64,000 nt of DNA from Novosphingobium clariflavum (GCF_026420865.1 NZ_JAPCWC010000005.1:62001-126000); one strand, 5' to 3'. Counted from the stretch's first letter, positions 16,540 to 25,405 are shown. The notes: generated by a model not told the origin, from the sequence alone. Numbers and translations: made by a program.

Positions 16540-18300
16540 ATGAGCAATAACCAGACCCTTTACGCCGCCTTCGCAGGCCACCTCAACGCCGCGCTCGATG
16601 CGCTCGAAGCAGCTGGCACGCTGCCCGGCGGGTTGAAGCGAAGCGCGATCACGGTCGAGCCGCCGCGCGATGCCTCGCACGGCGACCTCTCGACCAATGC
16701 GGCGATGGTGCTCTCCAAGCCCGCCGGCCTGAAGCCGCGCGATCTGGCCGAAGCGCTGGTGGCGAAGCTGTCGAAGCTCGATTCGGTCACGTCGGCCGAG
16801 ATCGCCGGGCCCGGCTTCATCAACTTGCGCCTCTCGGCCGCCGCCTGGCTGGCCGAACTGCGCGCCATCGCGGCGCTGGGCGCGGACTACGGCCGCTCGG
16901 CCGTGGGCGGCGGCACGACCGTGAACATCGAATATGTCTCGGCCAATCCGACCGGCCCGATGCACATGGGCCACTGCCGCGGCGCGGTGGTCGGCGATGC
17001 GCTGGCGACGCTGCTCGAATATGCCGGCCACAAGGTTATCAAGGAATACTACGTCAACGACGCCGGTGCGCAGGTGCAGGTGCTCGCCCGCTCGGCCCAC
17101 GTGCGTTACCGCGAGGCGCTTGCCAAAAAATCGGGGGGCGAAGACGTGGGGGCGATCCCCGAGGGGCTGTACCCGGGCGAATACCTGATCCCGGTGGGCG
17201 AGCAGCTCGCCGCCGAATTCGGCGACAAGTATGCCGCGGCCCCCGAATCGGAATGGCTGACGCTGTTCCGCGAAAAGGCGGTCGCCGCGATGCTGGTGAT
17301 GATCAAGCAGGACCTCGGCCTGCTCGGCATCCACCACGACCTGTTCTCCTCGGAAGCCGAGCTTCAGGCTTCGGGCAAGCCCGACGAGGCCGAGGCCTGG
17401 CTGCGCGCGAAGGGGCTCGTCTATGACGGCGTGCTCGAAGCGCCCAAGGGCAAGACGCCCGAGGACTGGGAGCCGGTGGAGCTGCCGCTGTTCAAGTCGA
17501 CCGCGTTCGGCGATGATCAGGACCGCCCGATCAAGAAGTCGGACGGCACCTGGACCTACTTCGGCGCCGACCTTGCCTACCACTTCCAGAAGGCCCAGAG
17601 CGCCGACGCGCTGGTGGACATCTGGGGCGCGGACCACGCGGGCACCGTCAAGCGCATCAAGGCTGCCGTCGCCGCCATGACCGGTGCCGACGGCGAGCCG
17701 ACCCCGTTCGAGATCAAGCTGGTGCAGATGGTCCAGCTGCTGCGCGACGGCGAGCCGGTGAAGATGTCCAAGCGTTCGGGCAACTTCGTGACGCTTGCCG
17801 AAGTCGTCACCGAAGTGGGCAAGGACGTGGTGCGCTTCACCATGCTGACCCGCAAGCCGGAAGCGCAGATGGACTTCGACTTCGCCAAGGTGGTCGAAGC
17901 CTCGAAGGACAACCCGGTGTTCTACGTGCAGTACGCCAATGCCCGCGTCCACTCGACGCTGCGCAAGGCCGCGGCCGAGGGGTTCGCGCCGGGCGGCGCG
18001 CACCTGGAAACGCTGGGCGAGGAAGAGCTGGAGCTGGTCAAGCTCGCCGCGCAGTTCCCCCGCATCGTCGAGGCGGCTGCCGCCGCGCGCGAACCGCACC
18101 GCATCGCCTTCTTCCTCGGCGACATGGCGGCCGCCTTCCATGGTTACTGGAACCTTGGCAATGACCGCGTGGAAAAGCGGTTTATTAACGCCGAAGATGG
18201 TAACCTCACCTCCGCGCGGCTTTTCCTGGCCACGCAGATCGGGCAGATTATCCGCAACGGGCTGGCACTGCTCGGGGTCGAAGCGGTGGAGGAAATGTAA
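16540..18300 (+). CDS. argS: Arginyl-tRNA synthetase
   Basis: A 586-residue class I aminoacyl-tRNA synthetase. Seen in order: the N-terminal Arg-tRNA-synthetase domain, the HIGH-type motif in ANPTGPMHMGHCRGAV near residue 140, the KMSKR motif in KMSKRSGNFVTL near residue 408, and a C-terminal DALR anticodon-binding domain with NPVFYVQYANARVHS. Length is normal. The next gene starts three bases after its stop, so argS opens the SPOR-nagZ-scpAB-tatABC cluster. Confidence 0.97.
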   Translation: MSNNQTLYAAFAGHLNAALDALEAAGTLPGGLKRSAITVEPPRDASHGDLSTNAAMVLSKPAGLKPRDLAEALVAKLSKLDSVTSAEIAGPGFINLRLSAAAWLAELRAIAALGADYGRSAVGGGTTVNIEYVSANPTGPMHMGHCRGAVVGDALATLLEYAGHKVIKEYYVNDAGAQVQVLARSAHVRYREALAKKSGGEDVGAIPEGLYPGEYLIPVGEQLAAEFGDKYAAAPESEWLTLFREKAVAAMLVMIKQDLGLLGIHHDLFSSEAELQASGKPDEAEAWLRAKGLVYDGVLEAPKGKTPEDWEPVELPLFKSTAFGDDQDRPIKKSDGTWTYFGADLAYHFQKAQSADALVDIWGADHAGTVKRIKAAVAAMTGADGEPTPFEIKLVQMVQLLRDGEPVKMSKRSGNFVTLAEVVTEVGKDVVRFTMLTRKPEAQMDFDFAKVVEASKDNPVFYVQYANARVHSTLRKAAAEGFAPGGAHLETLGEEELELVKLAAQFPRIVEAAAAAREPHRIAFFLGDMAAAFHGYWNLGNDRVEKRFINAEDGNLTSARLFLATQIGQIIRNGLALLGVEAVEEM

Positions 18301-18303
18301 TCG

Positions 18304-19137
18304 ATGGCGAGCTGGGGGCCGATTGATGGCGACGAGCGGGGCGAATCGTCGCACATGAACGCATTTGGCGGCGAGGATGCGGGCGAAACCTCATCGGGTT
18401 TCGACAAGTCCGCGCAGCTTGCGCTGGGCGACGATGACGTGCGCCTGCCCTGGCTCGAAGGCGAGGACGAGGACTTCGAGCCGCAGCGCGGCGGTGCCAG
18501 CGGGCAGACCGCGCTGCTGGTGCTGCTGGCGCTGGTGGCGATCGGCGTGCTGATCGGCGGCGTGTTCTGGTTTACCCGTCACAAGGAAGATCAGCCGCTG
18601 GTTGCCGACGGCGGCCTGATCCAGGCGCCGAAGGAGCCCTACAAGACCCGTCCGGACAATCCCGGCGGCGAAGTGGTCTCCGGCACCGGCGATACCAGCT
18701 TCGCGGTGGCCGAAGGGCAGAGCCGCACGCCGCAGATCGGCCAGGGCCCTGTGGGGCAGGACCGGCCGGTCGCCCCGGCGCCGGGCTTCGATTCGGCAGC
18801 CAAGGCGCCTGCACCTGCGGACAAGCCGTCGGACAAGGCTTCTGTCAGGCCGGGCGGTGCCGCCCCTGCCGCCCCTGCCGCAAAGCCGGAGCCGGTGGTC
18901 GCCGGCGTCGGCGTGCAGGTCGGCGCTTATGCCAACAAGGCGGCGGCCGAAGCGGGATGGGCGACGCTCAAGGTCCAGTATCCCGGGCTTTCGGGCGTCA
19001 ATCACCGGGTGGTCGAAGGGCAGGCCGATATCGGCAAGGTCTTCCGCCTGCAGGCCGTGCCGGGCGATCTGGCGGCGGCAAGGGCGCTGTGCTCGGGCAT
19101 GAAATCGGCCGGGCTGGGGTGCCAGGTCAAGCAGTGA
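18304..19137 (+). CDS. SPOR-domain membrane protein
   Basis: A 277-residue protein anchored in the inner membrane. An acidic N-terminus is followed by one transmembrane helix (LLVLLALVAIGVLIGG, about residues 70-90), a long Pro/Ala/Lys-rich periplasmic linker, and a C-terminal SPOR domain (about 200-277) with GVQVGAYANKAAAEAGWATL and the final CSGMKSAGLGCQVKQ. SPOR domains bind denuded glycan at the division site. It is encoded just after argS and before nagZ, a conserved alphaproteobacterial order. A second ATG at 18355 is an alternative start. Confidence 0.88.
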   Translation: MASWGPIDGDERGESSHMNAFGGEDAGETSSGFDKSAQLALGDDDVRLPWLEGEDEDFEPQRGGASGQTALLVLLALVAIGVLIGGVFWFTRHKEDQPLVADGGLIQAPKEPYKTRPDNPGGEVVSGTGDTSFAVAEGQSRTPQIGQGPVGQDRPVAPAPGFDSAAKAPAPADKPSDKASVRPGGAAPAAPAAKPEPVVAGVGVQVGAYANKAAAEAGWATLKVQYPGLSGVNHRVVEGQADIGKVFRLQAVPGDLAAARALCSGMKSAGLGCQVKQ

Positions 19138-19146
19138 CGCAAGTGC

Positions 19147-19175
19147 GAAAGGGCGGCCGCAAGGTCGCCCTTTCC
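19147..19175 (+). terminator. Hairpin after SPOR gene
   Basis: GAAAGGGCG pairs perfectly with CGCCCTTTC across a 10-base loop. The downstream T run is short, so it may be a weak terminator or an mRNA-stabilising hairpin within the cluster. Confidence 0.5.
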
Positions 19176-19231
19176 ACATCTGCGATCGGCCTTTCCTTGC
19201 GGTCGGGCCGGAACTTTGCAAGCAATCCGGC

Positions 19232-20242
19232 ATGACACCTGCGATCTTCGGCCTCTCCGGACTGACTCTCAGCGACGACGAGCGCGCCTTCTTCCGCGAT
19301 GCGGATCCTGCCGGCTACATCCTGTTCGGTCGCAACATCGAAAGCCGTGAACAGGTCCGTGCGCTTACCGATGACTTGCGCACGATCCACGGGCGCGAGC
19401 GGCTGCTGATCAGCATCGACCAGGAAGGCGGCCGCGTCGCCCGCATGAAGCCGCCGGTATGGCCGGCCTATCCGCCCGGCGAAGCGTTCGACCGGCTCTA
19501 CGACCTCGCCCCCGCCAGCGCCATCGAGGCTGCGCGCGACAATGCCGAGGCGCTCGGGCTGGACCTGGCCGAAGTCGGCATCACCGCCGATTGCCACCCC
19601 ACGCTCGACGTGCGCCAGAAGGGCGCCCACGATGTGGTGGGGGACCGTTCCTTCGGGTTCGAGCCGATGCGTGTCGCCGCTCTCGGCCGCGCGACCCTGC
19701 AGGGGCTCGCCCGCGCCGGGGTGGTCGGCTGCATCAAGCACATTCCCGGCCATGGCCGCGCGATGGCGGACAGCCACAAGGAACTGCCCACCGTGACGGC
19801 CAGCGCCGAGGAGCTGGAGCTCGACATCGAGCCGTTCCGCACGCTGAACCAGACGCCCGTCGGCATGACCGCGCATGTCCGTTACACCGCTTGGGATGCC
19901 GAAAATCCCGGCACGCTTTCGCCTTTCGTGATCGGCGAGGTGATCCGCCGGAAGATCGGCTTCACCGGCCTCTTGATGAGCGACGATCTCGACATGCAGG
20001 CGCTGTCGGGCTCGGTGCCCGAGCTTGCCGCCCGCGCCATCGCGGCGGGCTGCGACATCGCGCTCAACTGCTGGGCGAAGATGGACGACATGATCGGCAT
20101 CGCCAGGGCCGTTCCGGCGCTCAGCGAAGAGGGCGCGGCGCGGCTTGCGCGGGCGCTGGCCTCGGTCGAGGGCATCGCGGGCACCGGCAGCCACGGCGAC
20201 TTGATCGCCCGGCGCGACGCGCTGCTGGCGCTGGCGGCCTGA
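19232..20242 (+). CDS. nagZ: Beta-N-acetylhexosaminidase NagZ
   Basis: A 336-residue cytoplasmic GH3 enzyme that removes N-acetylglucosamine from anhydromuropeptides during peptidoglycan recycling. The signature KHIPGHG lies at residues 169-175 with its catalytic histidine, and the nucleophile Asp is in LLMSDDLDM near residue 251. No signal peptide is present, as expected. The scpA start follows six bases later. Confidence 0.95.
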   Translation: MTPAIFGLSGLTLSDDERAFFRDADPAGYILFGRNIESREQVRALTDDLRTIHGRERLLISIDQEGGRVARMKPPVWPAYPPGEAFDRLYDLAPASAIEAARDNAEALGLDLAEVGITADCHPTLDVRQKGAHDVVGDRSFGFEPMRVAALGRATLQGLARAGVVGCIKHIPGHGRAMADSHKELPTVTASAEELELDIEPFRTLNQTPVGMTAHVRYTAWDAENPGTLSPFVIGEVIRRKIGFTGLLMSDDLDMQALSGSVPELAARAIAAGCDIALNCWAKMDDMIGIARAVPALSEEGAARLARALASVEGIAGTGSHGDLIARRDALLALAA

Positions 20243-20248
20243 TCCGCC

Positions 20249-21061
20249 GTGGAGCTTCCTCCCGATCTTCCCGCATCGCCCGGCGGCGATGACAGCTGGG
20301 ACGGCGAGGAACGCGCCGAGGCGCGCAAGGAGACGCTCCATCTCGAGATCGACGGCTGGGAAGGCCCGCTCGACCTGCTGCTCGACCTCGCCCGGCGGCA
20401 GAAGGTGGACTTGCGCCGCATCTCGATCCTCGAACTGGTCGATGCCTACCTCACCTATGTCGAGGAGGCGGAAGCGCTGCGGCTGGAACTGGCGGCGGAC
20501 TATCTGGTGATGGCGGCATGGCTCGCCTACCTCAAGTCGGCGCTGCTGCTGCCCAAGGAGGAGCAGCCCGATCCGAGCCCCGAAGAACTGGCGATGCGCC
20601 TGCAACTGCGGCTGCAAAGGCTGGGCGCGATGCGCGAGGCGGCGGCGCGGCTGATGGCGCGCGACCGGCTGGGCCGCGACGTGTTCCTGCGCGGCGCGCC
20701 CGAGGGCCTCAGGGTCGAGCGCAAGGCGCGCTGGCAATGCTCGTGGTACGATCTGGTGCGCTCCTATGGCGACGTGAAGGTGCGCAGCCAGCCGGTGGTG
20801 CACATGGTCCGCGAACGCATGGTGATGACGCTCGACAGCGCTATCGCCCGCGTATCCTCGATGCTGGGCATCACGCTCGAATGGATGGAACTGCGCGATT
20901 TCCTGCCGCCTGCGCATGACGCCTGGACCAACGAGCAATTGCGGCGCTCGGCGCTGGCCTCCAGCTTCGTCGCCGCGCTGGAACTGGCGCGCACCGGCAA
21001 GGTGGAGCTGGTGCAGGAGTACACGTTCGGCCCCTTGCGGCTCAAGGCGCTGCGTTCATGA
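20249..21061 (+). CDS. scpA: Segregation and condensation protein A
   Basis: A 270-residue kleisin that joins SMC and ScpB in the chromosome condensation complex. Diagnostic is the N-terminal EGPLDLLLDLARRQKVDLRR pattern, followed by YLVMAAWLAYLKSALLLP; the C-terminal winged helix ends in VELVQEYTFGPLRLK. The start is a GTG at 20249, placed directly after the nagZ stop. Its last bases overlap the scpB start (ATGA). Confidence 0.94.
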   Translation: MELPPDLPASPGGDDSWDGEERAEARKETLHLEIDGWEGPLDLLLDLARRQKVDLRRISILELVDAYLTYVEEAEALRLELAADYLVMAAWLAYLKSALLLPKEEQPDPSPEELAMRLQLRLQRLGAMREAAARLMARDRLGRDVFLRGAPEGLRVERKARWQCSWYDLVRSYGDVKVRSQPVVHMVRERMVMTLDSAIARVSSMLGITLEWMELRDFLPPAHDAWTNEQLRRSALASSFVAALELARTGKVELVQEYTFGPLRLKALRS

Positions 21062-21681
21062 GCACGGACATCAAGCCGGCAATCGACGATCTTGTCCGGG
21101 CGGTGGAGGCCACGCTGTTCGCGGCCGAGCAGCCGCTCACGGCCGAGCAGATCTCCACGCATCTCGGCAAGGCCGATGTGCGCGCCGCGCTGGAGGAACT
21201 CCAGGGCCACTACGAGGGACGCGGGGTCCGCCTCGTCGAGCGCGGCAAGCGCTGGCATTTCGAGACCGCGCCCGACCTTGCCCACCTGCTGCGGCGGGAA
21301 AAGGAGGAAGCCCGCCGCTTGTCGCGCGCGGCGACCGAGGTCCTGGCGATCGTTGCCTATCACGAACCCGTCAGCCGCGCCGAGATCGAGGCGATCCGCG
21401 GCGTGCAGACCGCCAAGGGCACGCTCGACGTGCTGATGGAGGCGGGCTGGGTACGCGTGGTCGGCCGCCGCGAGGTGCCGGGGCGCCCGGTGATCTATGC
21501 GACGACGAGCGAATTCCTCGCCCACTTCGGCCTTTCCTCGCTGAAGGAACTGCCGGGGGTGGATGAACTGCGTGCGGCAGGCCTGCTCGATCCCGTCGAT
21601 GACGAGATGATCGGTGAAGCGCTGCGGCCGCAACCCGTCGAAACGTCCGACGAGCCGCCGGACACCGAGTACGACGAATAG
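21058..21681 (+). CDS. scpB: Segregation and condensation protein B
   Basis: A 207-residue double winged-helix protein of the SMC-ScpAB complex. Visible are VEATLFAAEQPLTAEQI at the start, SRAATEVLAIVAYHEPVSRA in the middle, and GRREVPGRPVIYATTSEFL in the second winged helix. Its start overlaps the scpA stop by four bases, which suggests coupled translation and matched amounts of the two partners. Confidence 0.95.
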   Translation: MSTDIKPAIDDLVRAVEATLFAAEQPLTAEQISTHLGKADVRAALEELQGHYEGRGVRLVERGKRWHFETAPDLAHLLRREKEEARRLSRAATEVLAIVAYHEPVSRAEIEAIRGVQTAKGTLDVLMEAGWVRVVGRREVPGRPVIYATTSEFLAHFGLSSLKELPGVDELRAAGLLDPVDDEMIGEALRPQPVETSDEPPDTEYDE

Positions 21682-21704
21682 ACGACCGGCGCGGGTCAGG
21701 ACGA

Positions 21705-21822
21705 TGACAGGCTTTCAAACCGGGGTGAAAGTCCCTAGATGGAACCTGTAGGGTCGGAATCGGCCAACGGCAGGAGCCCCGCAGCGGGGGCCGCAGCCGA
21801 AAGCGGCCAACAGTTTTTGGAG
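21705..21822 (+). promoter_or_regulatory. Structured leader RNA upstream of tatA (unassigned)
   Basis: The 149-bp gap between scpB and tatA can fold into a row of hairpins: CTTTCA (21712)/TGAAAG (21726), CCCTA (21733)/TAGGG (21749), CCCC (21777)/GGGG (21786) and GGCCGC (21789)/GCGGCC (21803). The last hairpin is followed by AACAGTTTTT and then the tatA ribosome binding site GGAG. This looks like a terminator or attenuator overlapping the initiation region. Part of it (GGGGTGAAAGTCCC) superficially resembles a motif seen in group II introns. It fits no riboswitch class I know. Confidence 0.45.
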
Positions 21823-21830
21823 TTGAGGTT

Positions 21831-22079
21831 ATGGGTAGCTTCTCGATCTGGCACTGGATGATCGTGCTGGTCATCGTGCTCGTGCTGTTCGGTCGCGGTC
21901 GCGTGTCCGAAATCATGGGTGACTTCGGCAAGGGCATCAAGAGCTTCAAGGAAGGCATGAACGAGGACGAGGCCAAGAAGACCTCGACCCCGGCGCCGGC
22001 TCCGGCCCCGCAGATCACCGCGGCGCAGGACGCTCCGGCGGCTCCGGCCACCACCGAGAACAAGTCCGAACAGGCCTGA
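21831..22079 (+). CDS. tatA: Twin-arginine translocase subunit TatA
   Basis: An 82-residue Tat pore component. The short N-out transmembrane helix ([19 protein letters not shown]) is followed by the amphipathic helix with [15 protein letters not shown] and a charged, Pro/Ala-rich tail. It is the first gene of tatABC; GGAG lies eight bases upstream of the ATG and overlaps the end of the structured leader. Confidence 0.96.
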   Translation: MGSFSIWHWMIVLVIVLVLFGRGRVSEIMGDFGKGIKSFKEGMNEDEAKKTSTPAPAPAPQITAAQDAPAAPATTENKSEQA

Positions 22080-22102
22080 GCGCGCGAAGGTAGGGCGCCG
22101 CC

Positions 22103-22549
22103 ATGTTCGACGTCGGTGCATCCGAACTCCTGTTGATCGTCATCGTGGCGGTCGTTGTCATCGGTCCCAAGGACATGCCTCTGGCGATGCGCACGGCGGG
22201 TCGCTGGATCGGCAAGATGCGCAAGGTCTCCGGGCATTTCCGGGCCGGCATCGACGCCATGGTGCGCGAGGCCGAACTGGAGGAAATGGAGCGCAAGTGG
22301 CGCGAGCAGAACGAGGCCATCATGAAGGCCAATCCGGTTCTGCCCACCGCCGAGGAAATGCTGCCTCCGCCGAGCCCGGCCGCCCCGGCCGAAGCCCTGG
22401 GCGGCGAAGGCATCCAGGACATCGAGGGCGGCGTTTCGCCGGCGCCGGACCTGTCGCAGGGCCCGGATGCTGCGCAAGTCACGCCCGCTCCGGCGCTCCC
22501 AGCCAAGGCGGAACAGGCGGAGTTCCATCTGCCGCCGCCACCTCCCTGA
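22103..22549 (+). CDS. tatB: Sec-independent translocase subunit TatB
   Basis: A 148-residue protein of the Tat receptor complex. MFDVGASELLLIVIVAVVVI is the N-terminal membrane helix, followed by the GPKDMPLAMRTAGRW hinge and amphipathic helix, a long charged helix (about 50-95), and a Pro-rich tail. The longer helix and the PKDMP hinge separate it from TatA. It lies 23 bp after tatA. Confidence 0.95.
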   Translation: MFDVGASELLLIVIVAVVVIGPKDMPLAMRTAGRWIGKMRKVSGHFRAGIDAMVREAELEEMERKWREQNEAIMKANPVLPTAEEMLPPPSPAAPAEALGGEGIQDIEGGVSPAPDLSQGPDAAQVTPAPALPAKAEQAEFHLPPPPP

Positions 22550-22568
22550 TTTCAGCAAAGCCGCCTGC

Positions 22569-23381
22569 ATGCAGCCTTTCCGCATTTCCGACATCGACGA
22601 CACCCAGGCGCCGCTGCTCGATCACCTGATCGAGCTGCGCGCCCGTCTGCTGCGGGCCTTCCTGGCATTCGCGGCGGCCTTTGCCGTGTGCTTCTATTTC
22701 TCCGGCGACATCTTCTCCTTCCTCGTGCGCCCGCTCACCGAAGCGTTCCCGCCGGGACAGGGCAAGCTGATCTACACCAAGCTCTACGAAGCCTTTTTCG
22801 TGGAAGTGAAGATCGCGCTGTTCGCGGCGTTCTTCGTCTCGTTCCCGGTGATCGCCAACCAGATCTGGGCCTTTGTCGCCCCCGGTCTCTACGCCAAGGA
22901 AAAGAAGGCGTTCCTGCCGTTCCTGATCGCGACGCCGATCCTGTTCACGATGGGCGCGGCGCTGGCCTACTATGTGGTGATGCCGACCGCGTTCCACTTT
23001 TTCCTCGGCTTCGAGGGGCAGAAGGGCGGCCTCAAGCTGGAAGCCCTGCCCGGCACCGGTGACTATCTTGCGCTGGTCATGCAGTTCATCCTCGCCTTCG
23101 GCATCTCGTTCCTGCTGCCGGTGTTGCTGATGCTGCTCAACCGCGCGGGGATCATCACCCGCGCCCAGTGCGTCGGCGCCCGCCGCTACGCGATCGTCGG
23201 GGTGTTCATCATCGCCGCCGTGGCGACCCCGCCCGACGTGGTCTCGCAGCTGCTGCTCGCGGTGCCGCTGCTGCTGCTCTACGAGGGCACGCTGATCGTG
23301 ATGTGGTTCACCGAGCGTTCCTCGGCGCGCGAAAAGGCCAAGGCCGAGGCGGAAGCGCCGGCTGAAGTCGTCGCAGAGTAA
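22569..23381 (+). CDS. tatC: Sec-independent translocase subunit TatC
   Basis: A 270-residue inner-membrane protein with six hydrophobic segments. The N-terminal PLLDHLIELRARLLRAF carries the conserved cytoplasmic motif that binds the twin-arginine signal, and the periplasmic loop segment FPVIANQIWAFVAPGLYAKEK is typical. The ATG at 22569 (MQPFRISDID) fits the family; an upstream in-frame extension overlaps tatB and does not look like TatC. The rest of the product ends in an acidic Ala-rich tail. Confidence 0.96.
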   Translation: MQPFRISDIDDTQAPLLDHLIELRARLLRAFLAFAAAFAVCFYFSGDIFSFLVRPLTEAFPPGQGKLIYTKLYEAFFVEVKIALFAAFFVSFPVIANQIWAFVAPGLYAKEKKAFLPFLIATPILFTMGAALAYYVVMPTAFHFFLGFEGQKGGLKLEALPGTGDYLALVMQFILAFGISFLLPVLLMLLNRAGIITRAQCVGARRYAIVGVFIIAAVATPPDVVSQLLLAVPLLLLYEGTLIVMWFTERSSAREKAKAEAEAPAEVVAE

Positions 23382-23391
23382 GAAGAGCTAA

Positions 23392-23689
23392 AAGCAGGGG
23401 GGCAAAACCCCCTGCACCCCCATTATCGTTTAAGGTCACGCGGGCCAACTGCGTTGCGCGCCCATGTCTGTGTCGGGAGACCTAGAGCGTTTTCTAATCA
23501 GGTGGAATCACCTGATGACTCGGAAAACGCGTAAAGCCAAAATCTTAGAGCAGTTGATCCGATGCAATCGGATCGGAAACTGCTCTAATTCCTGCGCCGC
23601 AAGAGGCGCCGATAGGGCAGGCGCAACGAAGGCATTTCGAGGGTCTGGGGGACCTCCTGAGCTTGTCGAAGGGCCCCCAGCACTTTCTT
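23392..23689. repeat. Inverted composite repeat, interrupted by a hairpin element
   Basis: This 308-bp gap between convergent genes has no coding signal. Read on the minus strand it carries the same modules as 2755-2975: the CTTCGACAAGCTCAGGA hairpin (around 23660-23690), the AGACCCTCGAAATG stretch ending CTCTTGCGGCGCAG, then GTCTCCCGACACAGACATGG, and the GCAGGGGGTTTTGCCCCC hairpin with CTTTT at 23390-23415. The last can terminate the minus-strand gene at 23690. The modules are split at 23482-23588 by a separate element. Confidence 0.75.
23482..23588. repeat. Hairpin element E bounded by CTAG/CTAA
   Basis: A 107-bp unit starts CTAGAGCG and ends TGCTCTAA. It contains two hairpins: TCAGGTG/CACCTGA with flanking GCGTTTTC/GAAAACGC, and GATCCGA/TCGGATC with flanking AGAGCAGTT/AACTGCTCT. 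Related single-hairpin copies lie at 55836-55888 and 62966-63021. It interrupts the composite repeat, whose uninterrupted copies at 2840-2860 and 42030-42050 lack it. Confidence 0.75.
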
Positions 23690-25405
23690 TTACTTCTCTT
23701 CGACCTTCTTCTCCGGGATCACCCGATCCTTGGCCGAAGACCACGCCATCTGCCCCCCGATCCACGTTTCCGAAACCCGTGCCGCGCGCAGCTGCGCCGG
23801 GGAGGCGGTCATCGGATCGACATCCACGAACAGGAAGTCCGCGCGGTAGCCCTTGGCGATACGGCCGAGGCGGTCCTCGGCGAACATCGCGTAAGCACCG
23901 CCCGTCGTGTAGGCATTGAGCGCGGCCTCGCGCGTGAGGATTTCCTGCGGCTGCCAGCCGCCGGTGGGCTGGCCGTCGGCGCCCTCGCGCGAGATCGCCA
24001 CGGCAAGGCCGACGAACGGCTCGGAAGGCTCCACCGGGGTGTCGGATCCGAAGGCCAGCTTCGCGCCGGTCGCGGCGATGGATTTCCACGCATAGGCCCC
24101 GGTCAGGCGCTGCGGCCCGAGGCGGGCTTCGGCCATCGTGCGGTCCGAGGCTTCGTGCTGCGGCTGCATCGAGGCGATCACGCCGAACTGGCCGAAGCGC
24201 GGGATGTCGGTGGGATCGACGATCTGCGCGTGCTCGATGCGCCAGCGCCGGTCGCCCTTGTAGGTGGCGGACAGCTCGGCGATGGAATCGAGCACGGTGG
24301 CGTTGGCCTCGTCGCCGATGGCATGGACGGCGATCTGGAAGTTGTCGATCGCCGCGCGGCTCATCAGGTTGCCGAGCTGGGTCTGGTTCATGCGCGGCAG
24401 GCCGGTGGAGCCGGGCGCATCGGCATAAGGCGCCTTGAGCCAGGCCCCGCGCGAGCCGAGCGCACCGTCGAGGAACAGCTTCACACCGTTCATCTTGAGC
24501 TTGTCGCCATAGAGCCACGGCGTCGGGTGCGGGCCGCCGATCAGCACCATGTTGTCGATGCTGTCGGCGTAGGACACCACGCGGATGCGCAAGTTGCCGA
24601 GGTCGGCAGCGCGGCGGAAGGCCTGCCAGTCCTCGATCGAGGTGCCCATGTCGGCAATCGCGGTGACGCCCTCGGCCAGCAGGGCCAGTTGCGCCTCGCC
24701 GAAGGCGGTGTCGCGGTCCTCGGGGCGGGGCTTGGGCACGCGGGCTTCGATCAGCGCCATGGCACCGTCGACAAAGACGCCCGCCGGGGCCTTGGAGCCG
24801 GCCGTGCGCAGGATCGCGCCGCCCTTGGGATCGGCGGTGGCGGCAGTCACCCCGGCGGCGGCGATGGCGGCGGAGTTGGCCCAGCCGGCATGGCCGTCGA
24901 CACGGCTCAGCCACGCGGGCTTGCCGCCGGTGGCGCGGTCCAGTTCGGCGGCGGTGGGCATGCGGTCCAGCCCCCACTGCACCTGGTTCCAGCCGGTGCC
25001 AAGGATCCACGGCAGGTCGGGATGCGCGGCGGACCATGCCGTCACCAGCGAGAGCGCCTCATCGAGCGTCTTGGCCATCGACAGGTCGAGCGTCATCCTG
25101 GCAAAACCCGTCGCCATGACGTGGCCATGGGCATCGATCATGCCCGGCACGACATTGCGGCCCTTGCCGTCGACTTGATACGCGACCTTTTTCGGCCGCT
25201 TGTCACCCTTGTGGAACACTTGCGCGATGCGGCCCTGATCGTCGATCAGGAAACCTTCGAAGTGTTCGACGCCGCCCTTGCCGTCGCCGGTGACGCCGTT
25301 GACGTTGTCGACGAGCACATCGGCATGAGCCGTGCCGAAAGCAGAGCCGGTCACGGCCGTCGATGCGAGCAGCAGGGCAAGCCCTGCGCCTTTCCTGAAA
25401 TTCAC
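23690..25405 (-). CDS. Secreted amidohydrolase, YtcJ-like
   Basis: A 571-residue enzyme of the amidohydrolase-3 group. The GTG start at 25405 gives a signal peptide (VNFRKGAGLALLLAS to FGTAHA). The metal-binding HxH is in VPGMIDAHGHVMATG, the later ligands are in AVHAIGDEAN and RIEHAQIVDP, and the catalytic Asp is in AFGSDTPVEPSEPF. Relatives hydrolyse N-substituted amides and imines; the substrate here is unknown. The GTG overlaps the stop of the upstream dehydrogenase (GTGA), so the two are translationally coupled. The gene ends against the repeat region. Confidence 0.85.
   Translation of the reverse strand: MNFRKGAGLALLLASTAVTGSAFGTAHADVLVDNVNGVTGDGKGGVEHFEGFLIDDQGRIAQVFHKGDKRPKKVAYQVDGKGRNVVPGMIDAHGHVMATGFARMTLDLSMAKTLDEALSLVTAWSAAHPDLPWILGTGWNQVQWGLDRMPTAAELDRATGGKPAWLSRVDGHAGWANSAAIAAAGVTAATADPKGGAILRTAGSKAPAGVFVDGAMALIEARVPKPRPEDRDTAFGEAQLALLAEGVTAIADMGTSIEDWQAFRRAADLGNLRIRVVSYADSIDNMVLIGGPHPTPWLYGDKLKMNGVKLFLDGALGSRGAWLKAPYADAPGSTGLPRMNQTQLGNLMSRAAIDNFQIAVHAIGDEANATVLDSIAELSATYKGDRRWRIEHAQIVDPTDIPRFGQFGVIASMQPQHEASDRTMAEARLGPQRLTGAYAWKSIAATGAKLAFGSDTPVEPSEPFVGLAVAISREGADGQPTGGWQPQEILTREAALNAYTTGGAYAMFAEDRLGRIAKGYRADFLFVDVDPMTASPAQLRAARVSETWIGGQMAWSSAKDRVIPEKKVEEK

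Noticed and set aside
16525..18354. Long minus-strand open frame opposite argS (about 600 codons)
   Set aside because: It mirrors argS exactly and is rich in His/Arg/Gly/Leu as expected for the antisense of GC-rich coding DNA; argS has all class I synthetase motifs.
21705..21822. Cobalamin riboswitch or group II intron remnant before tatA
   Set aside because: GGGGTGAAAGTCC and GCCCCGC are suggestive, but the cobalamin box GCCACTG, the intron boundaries GUGYG/domain V and any reverse transcriptase are missing, and the gap is only 149 bp.
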